From: Arenimonas malthae CC-JY-1
GTDB lineage: Bacteria; Pseudomonadota; Gammaproteobacteria; Xanthomonadales; Xanthomonadaceae
Direction: 5' to 3'
Assembly (NCBI RefSeq): GCF_000747075.1
Contig: NZ_AVCH01000133.1
Location: 1 to 36,389, forward strand
DNA: 36,389 bases
Made by a program: the position numbers and the translations under genes. This document shows positions 18,849-26,852 of the stretch, one piece after another. Under the pieces are notes generated by a model. That model saw only the letters and a list, made by a program, of their open reading frames with translations, had not been told where the DNA came from and did not search any database. Within the stretch, counting starts at the first letter, position 1. Each line of letters opens with the position of its first letter.

Positions 18849-20171
18849 TCAGCGTCCCGCCAGCGCCTGGTCGAGGCTGGTTCTCAGCATCGCCATGGCC
18901 TCGTCCACCTCCGCCACCGTCACCGTCAGCGGCGGCATGAAGCGCACCGTGCTGGTGCCGCAGGACAGCAGCAGCAGTCCGTTGTGGAAGGCGCGCGTGA
19001 CCACCGCGTCGCACAGGGCCGCGGCCGGGGTCTTCTTCGCGTCGTCCTCGACCAGCTCCATGCCGATCCACAGGCCCTTGCCGCGCACGTCGCCGATGCA
19101 GGGGTAGTCGCGCTGCAGTTCGCGCAGGCGGGCGATGAAGTGCCCGCCCACGCGCGCGGCGTTGTCCACCAGGCCGCCGCGCACCAGGTCGAGCGTGGCA
19201 TTGGCCGCCGCGCAGGTGACGGGGTTGCCGCCGTAGGTGTTGCCGTGGGCGCCGCGCTTCCACTGCTGCATCAGGCGGCGCTTCGCCACCACCGCGCCGA
19301 TGGGCAGGCCCGAGCCCAGGCCCTTGGCCAGGCTCATGATGTCGGGCTGCACGCCCCAGTGTTCACTGGCGAACATGCGGCCGGTGCGGCCGATGCCCGA
19401 CTGCACCTCGTCGAAGATGAGCAGGATGCCGTGTTCGTCGCAGAGCGCGCGCAGGCCGGCCAGGAAGCCGTCGGGCGGCGTCAGGTAGCCGCCTTCGCCC
19501 TGCATCGGTTCGATCAGCATGGCCGCCACCTCGCTGGGCGGCACGCTGCGCTGGAACAGCATTCGGATGTACTCCAGCACCGCCTCGCCCTGGTCGTCGC
19601 CGGCGAACAGCGGCCGGTACGGGTTCGGGTAAGGCACGTGGGTGACGCCGGCCAGCGTGGTGGCGAAGCCCTTCTGCTGGGTGTACTTGCTGGAGGTGAA
19701 GCTCAGCGAGCCCATGGTGCGTCCGTGGAAACCGCCCAGGAAGCCGATGAAACGCGGCCGGCCGGTGACGTAGCGCGCCAGCTTGAGCGCGCCCTCCACC
19801 GCTTCGGTGCCGGACTGGCAGATGAAGCTCATGGCCGGTTCGCCCATCGGCGCCACCGCGGCCAGGCGTTCACCCAGGCCCACCATCTCCTCGTGCCAGT
19901 AGTCGCTGGAGATGTGCAGGAATTTTTCCGCCGCGCCCTGCACCGCCTTCACCACCGCCGGGTGCGCGTGGCCGGTGGCGCAGACGGCGATGCCGGCCAT
20001 GAAGTCGAGGAAGCGGTTGCCGTCCACGTCCCAGACTTCGGTGCCACGGCCGTGCGACATCACGAACGGGTAGTCGCGCGGGTAGGACGGCGAAATCACC
20101 GCCGCGTCGCGCGCGATCATGGCGCGGGCCTTGGGGCCGGGCAGTTCGGTGTGGATGTGCGGGTGGCTCAT
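18849..20171 (-). CDS. Class III aminotransferase, ornithine/GABA type
   Basis: The 440-residue PLP enzyme is of the class III (omega-amino) aminotransferase family. Lys283 in SLAKGLGSGLP forms the Schiff base, and IFDEVQSGIGRTG carries the Asp that contacts the pyridine nitrogen. The N-terminus (GPKARAMIARDAAVISPSYPRDYPFVM) matches the 4-aminobutyrate/ornithine branch, which transaminates a terminal primary amine to an aldehyde. GAAGGA precedes ATG 20171. It starts 30 bp after the CoA-transferase beta gene in one operon. In the proposed pathway it would remove the terminal amine of a diamino acid. Use of GABA or ornithine instead cannot be ruled out. Confidence 0.87.
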   Translation of the reverse strand: MSHPHIHTELPGPKARAMIARDAAVISPSYPRDYPFVMSHGRGTEVWDVDGNRFLDFMAGIAVCATGHAHPAVVKAVQGAAEKFLHISSDYWHEEMVGLGERLAAVAPMGEPAMSFICQSGTEAVEGALKLARYVTGRPRFIGFLGGFHGRTMGSLSFTSSKYTQQKGFATTLAGVTHVPYPNPYRPLFAGDDQGEAVLEYIRMLFQRSVPPSEVAAMLIEPMQGEGGYLTPPDGFLAGLRALCDEHGILLIFDEVQSGIGRTGRMFASEHWGVQPDIMSLAKGLGSGLPIGAVVAKRRLMQQWKRGAHGNTYGGNPVTCAAANATLDLVRGGLVDNAARVGGHFIARLRELQRDYPCIGDVRGKGLWIGMELVEDDAKKTPAAALCDAVVTRAFHNGLLLLSCGTSTVRFMPPLTVTVAEVDEAMAMLRTSLDQALAGR

Positions 20172-20201
20172 GGCGGGTCCTTCGTGAAGTGGCGTGTGCG
20201 C

Positions 20202-20987
20202 TCAGCCCGGCAGCCGCACCGGGCGCCGGTGCGCCTCGGCGGTGCGGGCCTGCAGCTGGCGCAGGGCGGTGAGTTCGGTTTCCGTGGGCGGCGGCAGGCG
20301 TTCGAGCGTGTCGGCCACGGCCAGCGGCCAGCCGACGGCGGCTTTCGCTTCGGCGACGTCCACGCCTTCGAACAGCGCCACCAGCTGCAGCTCCTGGCTA
20401 CCGGGCATGGGCCGCAGCAGGCCGAAGTCGGTGATCACCGCCTGCGGGCCGCCGCCGGGCGCGCCGCTGCGGGCACGCTCGCCGTCGCCGCCGAGGAAGC
20501 CGGCGCTGGTGCGGAAGTCGAGCCGTTCCACGAAGCTGCGCGGGCTGGCCTTCATCAGCACGAAGGTCTGGCGCGCGTGCGTGGCGATCTCGGGTGCGCC
20601 GCCGGCGCCGGGCAGGCGGGTGGACGGCTGGGCGTAATCGCCGATGACGGTGGAGTTGAGGTTGCCGAAGCGGTCGATCTGCGCCGCGCCCAGGAAACCC
20701 ACGTCCACCCGGCCACCCTGCAGGTAGAACGCGAACACTTCCGGCAGCGGCACCACGCAGGCGGCGGTGTCGGCCAGTTCGCCGTCGCCGATCGACAGCG
20801 GCAGCACGTCGGGACGGGTGCCCAGCGTGCCCGATTCGTACACCAGCACCACGTCGGGCGCGTGCGTCAGCCGCGCCAGGTTGCAGGCGGCGCTGGGCAG
20901 GCCGATGCCGACGAAACACACGCAGTCGTCCCACAGCAGCCGCGCCGCGGCCACGGTCATCATTTCGTCGCGGGTCCAGGCGCTCAT
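20202..20987 (-). CDS. catJ: 3-oxoadipate CoA-transferase beta subunit (CatJ/PcaJ-like)
   Basis: The 261-residue product is the beta subunit of a family I CoA-transferase. Glu51 in VLVYESG is the expected catalytic glutamate that carries CoA. PLSIGDGELADTA, LQGGRVDVGFLGAAQIDRFGN and VIGDYAQPSTRLPGAGGAPEIA match the CatJ branch, which activates 3-oxoadipate with succinyl-CoA. Its ATG overlaps the alpha-subunit stop by 4 nt. The family also includes glutaconate CoA-transferase. The thiolase and PcaR-like regulator nearby favour a 3-oxoacid substrate. Confidence 0.87.
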   Translation of the reverse strand: MSAWTRDEMMTVAAARLLWDDCVCFVGIGLPSAACNLARLTHAPDVVLVYESGTLGTRPDVLPLSIGDGELADTAACVVPLPEVFAFYLQGGRVDVGFLGAAQIDRFGNLNSTVIGDYAQPSTRLPGAGGAPEIATHARQTFVLMKASPRSFVERLDFRTSAGFLGGDGERARSGAPGGGPQAVITDFGLLRPMPGSQELQLVALFEGVDVAEAKAAVGWPLAVADTLERLPPPTETELTALRQLQARTAEAHRRPVRLPG

Positions 20988-21838
20988 GCGGCCTTCGCCT
21001 TCAGGCGGGCCAGGTAGGCGCCGTGGTCGGGCAGGCCCAGCACGTGCTCGTGCATCCAGGCCTGGAAGGCGGCGCGGTCGCGGGCGATGGCGTCCCAGCG
21101 CTGGTAGAAGGCGTTGTCGCGCTCGTAGCAGCCATGCGCGTAGGACGGATAGGCGCCGCCCGGGCAGTGCACCACGGCGCTCACCACCCAGTGCGGCAGC
21201 ACCACGGCGTTCATGGCCGGCGGCAGTTCGTCCACCACGTCCTCCACGGTGACCACGAGCTTCTTCGCCGCCAGCGCGGCCTCGCGCTGGGCGCCGACGA
21301 TGCCGTGGATCGAGACATTGCCCTTGCGGTCGGCGCGCTGCGCGTGCAGCACGGTGACGTCCGGGTTGAGGGCCGGCACCGCGGCTAGGCTTTCGCCGGT
21401 GAACGGGCATTCGACGCGTCGGATGCGCGGGTTGTTCGCCGGCAGGTCGGTGCCCAGGTAACCACGCAGCAGGCCGAAGGGCAGCTTCGCGGCGCCGGCG
21501 GTGTACGCGGCGGCCATGCCGGCGTGGCTGTGTTCGTCGAGCTCCAGCGGCGCCGGCCAGGCGTGTTCCACCGCGTCGCGCAGGCGGTGCAGCGAACCCA
21601 CGCCCGGGTTGCCGCCCCAGGAAAAGGTGAGCCGGCGCGCGCAGCCCATGCCGATGAGCTGGTCGTACACGAGGTCCGGCGTCATGCGCACCAGGTGCAG
21701 GTTGCGCCGGCCCTGGCGGATCAGTTCATGCCCGGCGGCAAACGGGATCAGGTGGGTGAAGCCCTCGAGCGCGACGCAGCTGCCGTCGTGCACGAATTCC
21801 GCCATCGCCTCGGCCAGCGACAGCCGCGGCGTCTTCAT
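20984..21838 (-). CDS. catI: 3-oxoadipate CoA-transferase alpha subunit (CatI/PcaI-like)
   Basis: The 284-residue alpha subunit of the CoA-transferase pairs with the next gene. VALEGFTHLIPFAAGHELIRQGR, MTPDLVYDQLIGMG and FSWGGNPGVGSLHRLRDAVE are typical of the CatI/GctA branch rather than the shorter classical PcaI of Pseudomonas putida. The start and stop each overlap a neighbour by 4 nt (ATGA), between the aldehyde dehydrogenase and the beta subunit. The reaction would be 3-oxoadipate plus succinyl-CoA to 3-oxoadipyl-CoA plus succinate in the cytoplasm. Confidence 0.87.
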   Translation of the reverse strand: MKTPRLSLAEAMAEFVHDGSCVALEGFTHLIPFAAGHELIRQGRRNLHLVRMTPDLVYDQLIGMGCARRLTFSWGGNPGVGSLHRLRDAVEHAWPAPLELDEHSHAGMAAAYTAGAAKLPFGLLRGYLGTDLPANNPRIRRVECPFTGESLAAVPALNPDVTVLHAQRADRKGNVSIHGIVGAQREAALAAKKLVVTVEDVVDELPPAMNAVVLPHWVVSAVVHCPGGAYPSYAHGCYERDNAFYQRWDAIARDRAAFQAWMHEHVLGLPDHGAYLARLKAKAA

Positions 21839-23403
21839 TCGACCACCGTGCGCGACTGCTCGCGCTGGTACTGCGCCAGGTAATAGAAGGAGGCGATGGC
21901 CTTGCCCGTGCTGCCCGAACCCTTCCAGCCGCCGAAGGGCTGGTAGCCCGGCCAGGCGCCGGTGGTGGCGCCCTGCGGCCGGTTGGCGTAGGTGACGCCG
22001 GCCTCGATGTTTTCCCAGAAGTAGGCCAGGTCGGCGTCACTGCCGTAGCAGCCGGCGGTGAGGCCCAGCGGCGAATCATTGGCCAGTTGCACGGCCTGGC
22101 CGAGGTCCTGCACGCGGTGCAGCATCAGGATGGGCAGGAACATTTCGTCGCGGAACAGCGGGTGCGTCTGCGGCGCCTCGGCCAGCGTGGGCTGCACGTA
22201 GAAGCCGTGGGCCAGTTCGCCCTCGTTGAGCCGCTCACCGCCGGCCAGCACGCGGCCGCCGTCGCGGGTGATGGCCGCCACGCAGCGGGCGAAGTTGTCG
22301 TAGGCGCGGCGGGTGGTGACCGGGCCCAGCCAGTGTTCCTGGCGGCGCGGGTCGCCGAGCGGGATGGCCGCCATCTTTTCCTTCAGCTTCTGCACCAGCG
22401 CGTCGGCCACCGCTTCGTCCACGTACAGGCGCGAGAGCGCCGAGCACTTCTGCCCGCCCATGCCGAAGGCCGAGCGCACGATGCCGGTGGCGGCGCGCTC
22501 GAGGTCGGCGTTGGCGGTGACGATGCAGGCGTTCTTGCCACCCATCTCGGTGATGCAGGGCCGCGGCCAGGGGCCGTTGGCCAGGCTGCGGTAGATGCGC
22601 ATGCCCACGTCGAAGGAGCCGGTGAAGGTGATGCCGGCGGTGCGCGGGTGGTGCACCAGGGCCTGGCCCACCTCGTTGCCGCTGCCGTTGAGGAAGTGGA
22701 ACACGCCGCGCGGGAAGCCGGCGTCGCGCAGGCAGTCGGCCAGCAGCCGGCCCGCCCAGGGGGTTTCGCTGGCGCTCTTGAACACCACGGTGTTGCCGGT
22801 CACCAGCGCCGCGGCCACCGGGCCGCCGGCCAGCGCGAACGGGAAGTTGAAGGGCGCGATCACCACCCAGGCCCCATGCGGCCGCAGCACGCTGCGGTTG
22901 TGCGACGTCCAGCCTTCGAGCGGGTCGTCGGGCAGCGGGATGTCGAAGCCGTTCTTTTCCTCGAACTCCTCGGCGTACAGGCGGAAGAAGTCGGCGGTTT
23001 CCTGCACTTCGCCCAGCGCTTCCATGCGGTTCTTGCCCACTTCCAGCGTGAGCGCCGCGGCGATGAGGTACACACGCTCCTCGATCAGCGCGGCCACGCG
23101 CTTGAGCAGGCGAACGCGTTCGGGCCAGGGCGTGGCGCGCCAGGCCGGGAAGGCGGCGTGCGCGGCTTCCACCGCCTGCCGCGCCTGGTTGGCGCTGGCC
23201 ACGGCGAAATGGCCCAGCACGCGGCGCTGGTCGATGGGGCTGCGGCGCTCGTCTTCCTCGACGCCGGCAACGTCCTCGCCGTTGAGGTGCAGGCGGTGGC
23301 GAGCGCCCAAGGCCTGTTCCACCCCGCGCAACGCCTCGTCGAAGCGGGCGTGCATTTCCGCCGGCGGGTTGAACATGGTGGCGTAGGTCAGCTTGAAGCT
23401 CAT
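21835..23403 (-). CDS. Aldehyde dehydrogenase of the P5C-dehydrogenase (RocA/PruA) type
   Basis: The 522-residue NAD(P)-dependent aldehyde dehydrogenase has catalytic Cys320 in GMGGQKCSALSRLYV, general base Glu286 in TEMGGKNA, and the nucleotide-site segment VIAPFNFPFALAGGP. GQKCSA and GITFTGSFDVG place it with 1-pyrroline-5-carboxylate (glutamate-semialdehyde) dehydrogenases. Its ATG overlaps the upstream aminotransferase stop by 4 nt. No proline dehydrogenase is fused or adjacent, so proline breakdown is not indicated. A cyclising amino-aldehyde one carbon longer than glutamate semialdehyde is my favoured substrate; glutamate semialdehyde itself is the conservative alternative. Confidence 0.87.
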   Translation of the reverse strand: MSFKLTYATMFNPPAEMHARFDEALRGVEQALGARHRLHLNGEDVAGVEEDERRSPIDQRRVLGHFAVASANQARQAVEAAHAAFPAWRATPWPERVRLLKRVAALIEERVYLIAAALTLEVGKNRMEALGEVQETADFFRLYAEEFEEKNGFDIPLPDDPLEGWTSHNRSVLRPHGAWVVIAPFNFPFALAGGPVAAALVTGNTVVFKSASETPWAGRLLADCLRDAGFPRGVFHFLNGSGNEVGQALVHHPRTAGITFTGSFDVGMRIYRSLANGPWPRPCITEMGGKNACIVTANADLERAATGIVRSAFGMGGQKCSALSRLYVDEAVADALVQKLKEKMAAIPLGDPRRQEHWLGPVTTRRAYDNFARCVAAITRDGGRVLAGGERLNEGELAHGFYVQPTLAEAPQTHPLFRDEMFLPILMLHRVQDLGQAVQLANDSPLGLTAGCYGSDADLAYFWENIEAGVTYANRPQGATTGAWPGYQPFGGWKGSGSTGKAIASFYYLAQYQREQSRTVVE

Positions 23404-24716
23404 GCGGCGTCCATTTCGCCCAGCAGGCGGTCCAGCAGGCCGAGGGCGTCGGCCAGGTCGTTTTCTTCGATCACCAGCGGCGGCGCCAGGATCACCAGGT
23501 TGCCGCGCACGGCGAAGGAGACGCCGGCCTCGCGCGCCTTCGCCACCAGCGCGCGCAGGCCCGACGGCAGCTGCGGCCAGGGCGCCAGCGGCGTGCGCGT
23601 GGCGCGGTCGGATACGAGCTCCAGCACCGCGAACAGGCCGTGGCCGCCGCGCACGTCGCCGATGACGGCGTGGCGCGCCTGCATTGCTTTGAGCGTGGCA
23701 AACATCTGCCCGCCCAGCCGGCGCGAGCGCTCGATCAGCCCCTCGTCCTCGTAGGCCTGCAGCGCGGCCAGGCCGGCGGCGCAGCACAGTGGGTGGCCGG
23801 CGTAGGTGAGGCCGGTCTGCAGCTGCTGCGGTTCGATCACGGCGGCCACCTCGGGCGACAGCAGCACCGCGCCCAGCGGCAGGTGCGCGCCGGTCAGGCC
23901 CTTGGCCACGGTCATCAGGTCGGGGCGGCCTGCCGCGCCGAAACGCTGCCATGCGAACCACTCGCCGCAGCGGCCGAAGCCCGACATCACCTCGTCGGCG
24001 ATAAGCAGCACGCCGCTGTCGCGGGTCAGCGAACGCAGGCGCGGCCAGTAAGTATCCGGCGCGACGACGCCGTTGGTGCCGGCATTGGTTTCCACCAGCA
24101 CGGCGGCCACGGTATCGGCGCCGTGCGATTCGATCTGCCGGCCGATGGCCTCGGCCGCGCGTTCGCCGCAGCTGGCGTCGTCGCGGCTGCCGAAGGGGCA
24201 GCGGTAGGCGTAGGGCGCCGGCACGTGCAGCACCTGGAAGGCGGCGGGATCCACCTGGCGGCGGGTGCGCTCGTCGTCCGACAGCGCCATGGTGGCGTAG
24301 CTGGCGCCGTGGTAGCTGCGCTCGCGGGTGATCACCAGGCCCTGCGGCAGGTCGCGGGCCTGGCGCGCGAACTTCACCGCGTGTTCGTTGGCGTCGGCGC
24401 CGCCCAGCGTGAAATAGACGCGGCCGCCTTCGAAGCCGGCCTTTTCCAGCAGGCGCTCGGCCAGCGCGCGGCGGGGTTCGGCGCCCCAGCCGTTGGTGAC
24501 GAAACACAGGCGTTCGGCCTGGTCGCGAATGGCGCGCACCACGGCCGGGTGCTGGTGGCCCAGGTTGCTGCATTCGGCCAGGCTGGACATGTCCAGCAGC
24601 TCGCGGCCGTCCTCGAGCACCAGCCGGGCGCCGCGGCCGCCGACCACGGTGGGCGCGTCCCACATCGCGGGCACGCACCAGGTGTGCAGGACGCTGTCGC
24701 GCTCGCGGCTGTGCAA
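23400..24716 (-). CDS. Class III aminotransferase, beta-alanine/taurine:pyruvate type
   Basis: The 438-residue PLP aminotransferase has Schiff-base Lys272 in MTVAKGLTGAHLP and the Asp of LIADEVMSGFGRCG. The HTWCVPAM and AECSNLGHQHPAVVRAI segments resemble taurine- and beta-alanine:pyruvate aminotransferases, which act on an amine beta to an acid group. The start is TTG 24716, supported by AGGGGAG 7 nt upstream and by the position of the HTW motif. The same frame is open a further 75 nt upstream but has no better start. It is the first gene of the seven-gene leftward operon, 113 bp from the divergent iclR gene. Confidence 0.85.
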   Translation of the reverse strand: MHSRERDSVLHTWCVPAMWDAPTVVGGRGARLVLEDGRELLDMSSLAECSNLGHQHPAVVRAIRDQAERLCFVTNGWGAEPRRALAERLLEKAGFEGGRVYFTLGGADANEHAVKFARQARDLPQGLVITRERSYHGASYATMALSDDERTRRQVDPAAFQVLHVPAPYAYRCPFGSRDDASCGERAAEAIGRQIESHGADTVAAVLVETNAGTNGVVAPDTYWPRLRSLTRDSGVLLIADEVMSGFGRCGEWFAWQRFGAAGRPDLMTVAKGLTGAHLPLGAVLLSPEVAAVIEPQQLQTGLTYAGHPLCCAAGLAALQAYEDEGLIERSRRLGGQMFATLKAMQARHAVIGDVRGGHGLFAVLELVSDRATRTPLAPWPQLPSGLRALVAKAREAGVSFAVRGNLVILAPPLVIEENDLADALGLLDRLLGEMDAA

Positions 24717-24741
24717 CGCGGATCTCCCCTGGCGGCCCGAA

Positions 24742-24760
24742 ATGTTCGATAATCGAACAT
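24742..24760. promoter_or_regulatory. Palindromic operator for the PcaR-like IclR regulator
   Basis: ATGTTCGATAATCGAACAT is a perfect palindrome of two 9-bp arms around one A. It closely resembles the GTTCGATAATCGCAC-type sites reported for PcaR/PcaU regulators. A second, weaker pair, TTCG-N5-CGAA (24764-24776), follows and overlaps the predicted iclR promoter. The site lies 26 bp upstream of the leftward operon and 68 bp upstream of iclR, so it can control both. Confidence 0.75.
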
Positions 24761-24769
24761 CAATTCGTA

Positions 24770-24798
24770 TTGCGAACTCATTGGAATCCTCCTAGGCT
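24770..24798 (+). promoter_or_regulatory. Possible promoter of the iclR-thiolase operon
   Basis: TTGCGA (24770-24775) and TAGGCT (24793-24798) are 17 bp apart. The -10 is weak. The -35 overlaps the second half-site pair of the operator, as expected for an autoregulated activator/repressor. The transcript would start near 24805, leaving a leader of about 24 nt. Confidence 0.35.
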
Positions 24799-24828
24799 CG
24801 GCCTGTCAACACCAGCCCAAGGGCCCCG

Positions 24829-25644
24829 ATGGCCGACGAACCGTTCGAGGACAGCGCCGACTACGTGCAGTCGCTGGCACGCGGCCTGAGCGTGCTGCGC
24901 GCCTTCAGCCGCGACCTGCCCACGCCCAGCCTGTCCGACGTGGCCACCCGCACCGGCCTGTCGCGCGCGGTGGTGCGCCGCAGCCTGATGACGCTGCAGC
25001 ACCTGGGCTACGTGGGCCAGCGCGGCCGGCAGTTTTTCCTCACCCCGCGGGTGCTGGAGCTGGGCTACAGCTACCTGTCCTCGCTCGACCTCACCGAGCT
25101 GGCGCAGCAGGCCATGGAGCAGATGGCGCAGCGCGTGGGCGAATCCTGCTCAATGGCCGTGCTCGACGGCGGCGACATCGTGTACGTGCTGCGCGTGCCG
25201 GTGAAGCGCGTGATGAGCATCGCCCTGGGCGTGGGCGCGCGGCTGCCGGCCGCCGCCACCTCGATGGGCCGCGTGATGCTGGCCGCGCTCGACCCCGCCG
25301 AACTCGACGCCTGGCTGGAGCAACACCCTCCCAGCGCCCACACCGCGCACACGCTCACCGAGGCGCGCGCGCTCAAGGCCGAACTCAAGCGCGTGCGCGA
25401 GCAGGGTTACGCGCTCACCGCGCAGGAGCTGGAGCTGGGCCTGTGTTCGATCGCCCTGCCCGTGCGCACCGCCGACGGCCGCGTGGTGGCGGGCCTGAAC
25501 GTGGGCATGCCCTACCGCCCGGATTCGAAGAAGCGCGCGGTCGAGGAAATCCTGCCGATCCTGCACGAGACCCAGATGACCATCGAACGCGCCATCCGCC
25601 AGGGCGGCTGGCTGCCGGCGCTGCAGGGGCACGGCCGTGGCTGA
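24829..25644 (+). CDS. IclR-family regulator, PcaR-like
   Basis: The 271-residue regulator has an N-terminal winged helix (about 12-75: YVQSLARGLSVLRAF, SLSDVATRTGLSRAVVRRSLMTL) and a C-terminal IclR effector domain (GESCSMAVLDGGDIVYVLRV, GARLPAAATSMGRVMLA, ELELGLCSIALPVR). The sequence is of the PcaR/PcaU/PobR subgroup, which activates beta-ketoadipate genes in response to 3-oxoadipate or related acids. This fits control of the flanking CoA-transferase and thiolase genes. An AAGGG precedes ATG 24829. Its stop overlaps the thiolase start by 8 nt. If the pathway model is right, 3-oxoadipate would be a natural inducer. Confidence 0.88.
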   Translation: MADEPFEDSADYVQSLARGLSVLRAFSRDLPTPSLSDVATRTGLSRAVVRRSLMTLQHLGYVGQRGRQFFLTPRVLELGYSYLSSLDLTELAQQAMEQMAQRVGESCSMAVLDGGDIVYVLRVPVKRVMSIALGVGARLPAAATSMGRVMLAALDPAELDAWLEQHPPSAHTAHTLTEARALKAELKRVREQGYALTAQELELGLCSIALPVRTADGRVVAGLNVGMPYRPDSKKRAVEEILPILHETQMTIERAIRQGGWLPALQGHGRG

Positions 25645-26839
25645 GGTGTTCCTGGTCGACGCCACCCGCACGCCCTTCGGCCGCTACGGCGGCGCGCTGG
25701 CCACGGTGCGCGCCGACGACCTGGCCGCGATGCCCATCGCGGCCCTGATGGCGCGGCACCCGTCGCTCGACTGGGCGGCGCTGGACGAGGTGATGCTGGG
25801 CTGCGCCAACCAGTCGGGCGAAGACAACCGCAACGTCGCGCGCATGGCCACGCTGCTGGCCGGCCTGCCGGTGTCGGTGCCGGCGGTGACGGTGAACCGG
25901 CTCTGCGCCTCGGGCCTGGAGGCCATCGCCCAGGCCACCCGCGCCATTGCCGTGGGCGACGCCGACCTGGTGCTGGCCGGCGGCGTGGAAAGCATGAGCC
26001 GCGCGCCCTACGTGATGGCCAAGGCCGGCGCCGCCTTCGGCCGCGAGCAGCAGCTGCAGGACACCACGCTGGGCTGGCGCTTCGTGAACCCGGCCTTCGA
26101 GGCGCGTTACGGCGTGGACCCGATGAGCCAGACCGCCGAAAACCTGGCGCGCGAACACGGCGTCAGCCGCGAACGCCAGGACGGCTTCGCCTGGCGCAGC
26201 CAGCAGCGCGCCGCGCACGCGCAGCGCGAAGCTTGGCTGGCCGAAGAGATTTCCCCGATCGTGGCGGGCCAGGGAAGGCGCGCCGCGACCGTTTCTTCCG
26301 ACGAACACCTGCGCCCCGACACCACGCCCGACGCCCTGGCGGCGCTGCCGCCGCTGCTCGGCCCGGACACCACCATCACCGCCGGCAATGCCTCCGGCCT
26401 GAACGACGGCGCCGCCGCGGTACTGCTGGCGTCGGGCGATGCAGTGGCGCGGCACGGCCTGCAGCCACTGGCGCGCGTGCTGGGCCAGGCCGCGGCCGGC
26501 GTCGAACCGCGGGTGATGGGCATCGGCCCGGTGCCGGCCATTAACCGCCTGCTGCCGCGCCTCGGGCTCACGCTGGACGACTTCGACCGCATCGAAATCA
26601 ACGAAGCCTTCGCCGCCCAGGTGCTGGCCTGCGCCCAGGCCCTGGGCCTGCCCGACGACAGCCCGCGGCTCAACGGCAACGGCGGCGCCATCGCCCTGGG
26701 CCACCCGCTGGGTGCCAGCGGCGCGCGCCTGGCCATGACCGCTGCCTTCGCACTGCGCCGCCACGGCCAGCGCCGCGCCCTGGTCAGCCTGTGCGTGGGC
26801 GTGGGCCAGGGCCTCGCGCTTGCGCTCGAACGCCCCTGA
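25637..26839 (+). CDS. pcaF: 3-oxoadipyl-CoA thiolase (PcaF-like)
   Basis: The 400-residue type I thiolase has acylated Cys90 in VNRLCASGLEAI, His356 in ALGHPLGASG and Cys386 in SLCVGVGQG, so all three catalytic residues are present. It would cleave 3-oxoadipyl-CoA with CoA to succinyl-CoA and acetyl-CoA. GGVESMSRAPYVM, MSQTAENLA and GPDTTITAGNASGLNDGAA fit the PcaF/PaaJ branch. The start is GTG 25637, overlapping the iclR end by 8 nt. Acetyl-CoA acetyltransferase activity is the alternative, but the CatIJ and PcaR-like neighbours favour 3-oxoadipyl-CoA. Confidence 0.88.
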   Translation: MAEVFLVDATRTPFGRYGGALATVRADDLAAMPIAALMARHPSLDWAALDEVMLGCANQSGEDNRNVARMATLLAGLPVSVPAVTVNRLCASGLEAIAQATRAIAVGDADLVLAGGVESMSRAPYVMAKAGAAFGREQQLQDTTLGWRFVNPAFEARYGVDPMSQTAENLAREHGVSRERQDGFAWRSQQRAAHAQREAWLAEEISPIVAGQGRRAATVSSDEHLRPDTTPDALAALPPLLGPDTTITAGNASGLNDGAAAVLLASGDAVARHGLQPLARVLGQAAAGVEPRVMGIGPVPAINRLLPRLGLTLDDFDRIEINEAFAAQVLACAQALGLPDDSPRLNGNGGAIALGHPLGASGARLAMTAAFALRRHGQRRALVSLCVGVGQGLALALERP

Positions 26840-26852
26840 CCCGGTACGCCGC

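Noticed and set aside
16686-21017. A 1443-codon open frame on the plus strand
   Set aside because: It lies antisense to three well-supported genes, is Arg/His/Gly-rich without motifs, and is a GC-driven shadow of their codon use.
21835-23403. Proline-catabolic PutA/PruA
   Set aside because: No proline dehydrogenase domain or gene nearby; operon partners point to another amino-aldehyde.
20202-26839. Ordinary aromatic beta-ketoadipate (pca) operon
   Set aside because: catIJ, thiolase and a PcaR-like regulator are present, but pcaG, H, B, C, D and catechol genes are absent, and two aminotransferases and an aldehyde dehydrogenase lie within the operon. An aromatic pathway split across loci remains possible but explains less.
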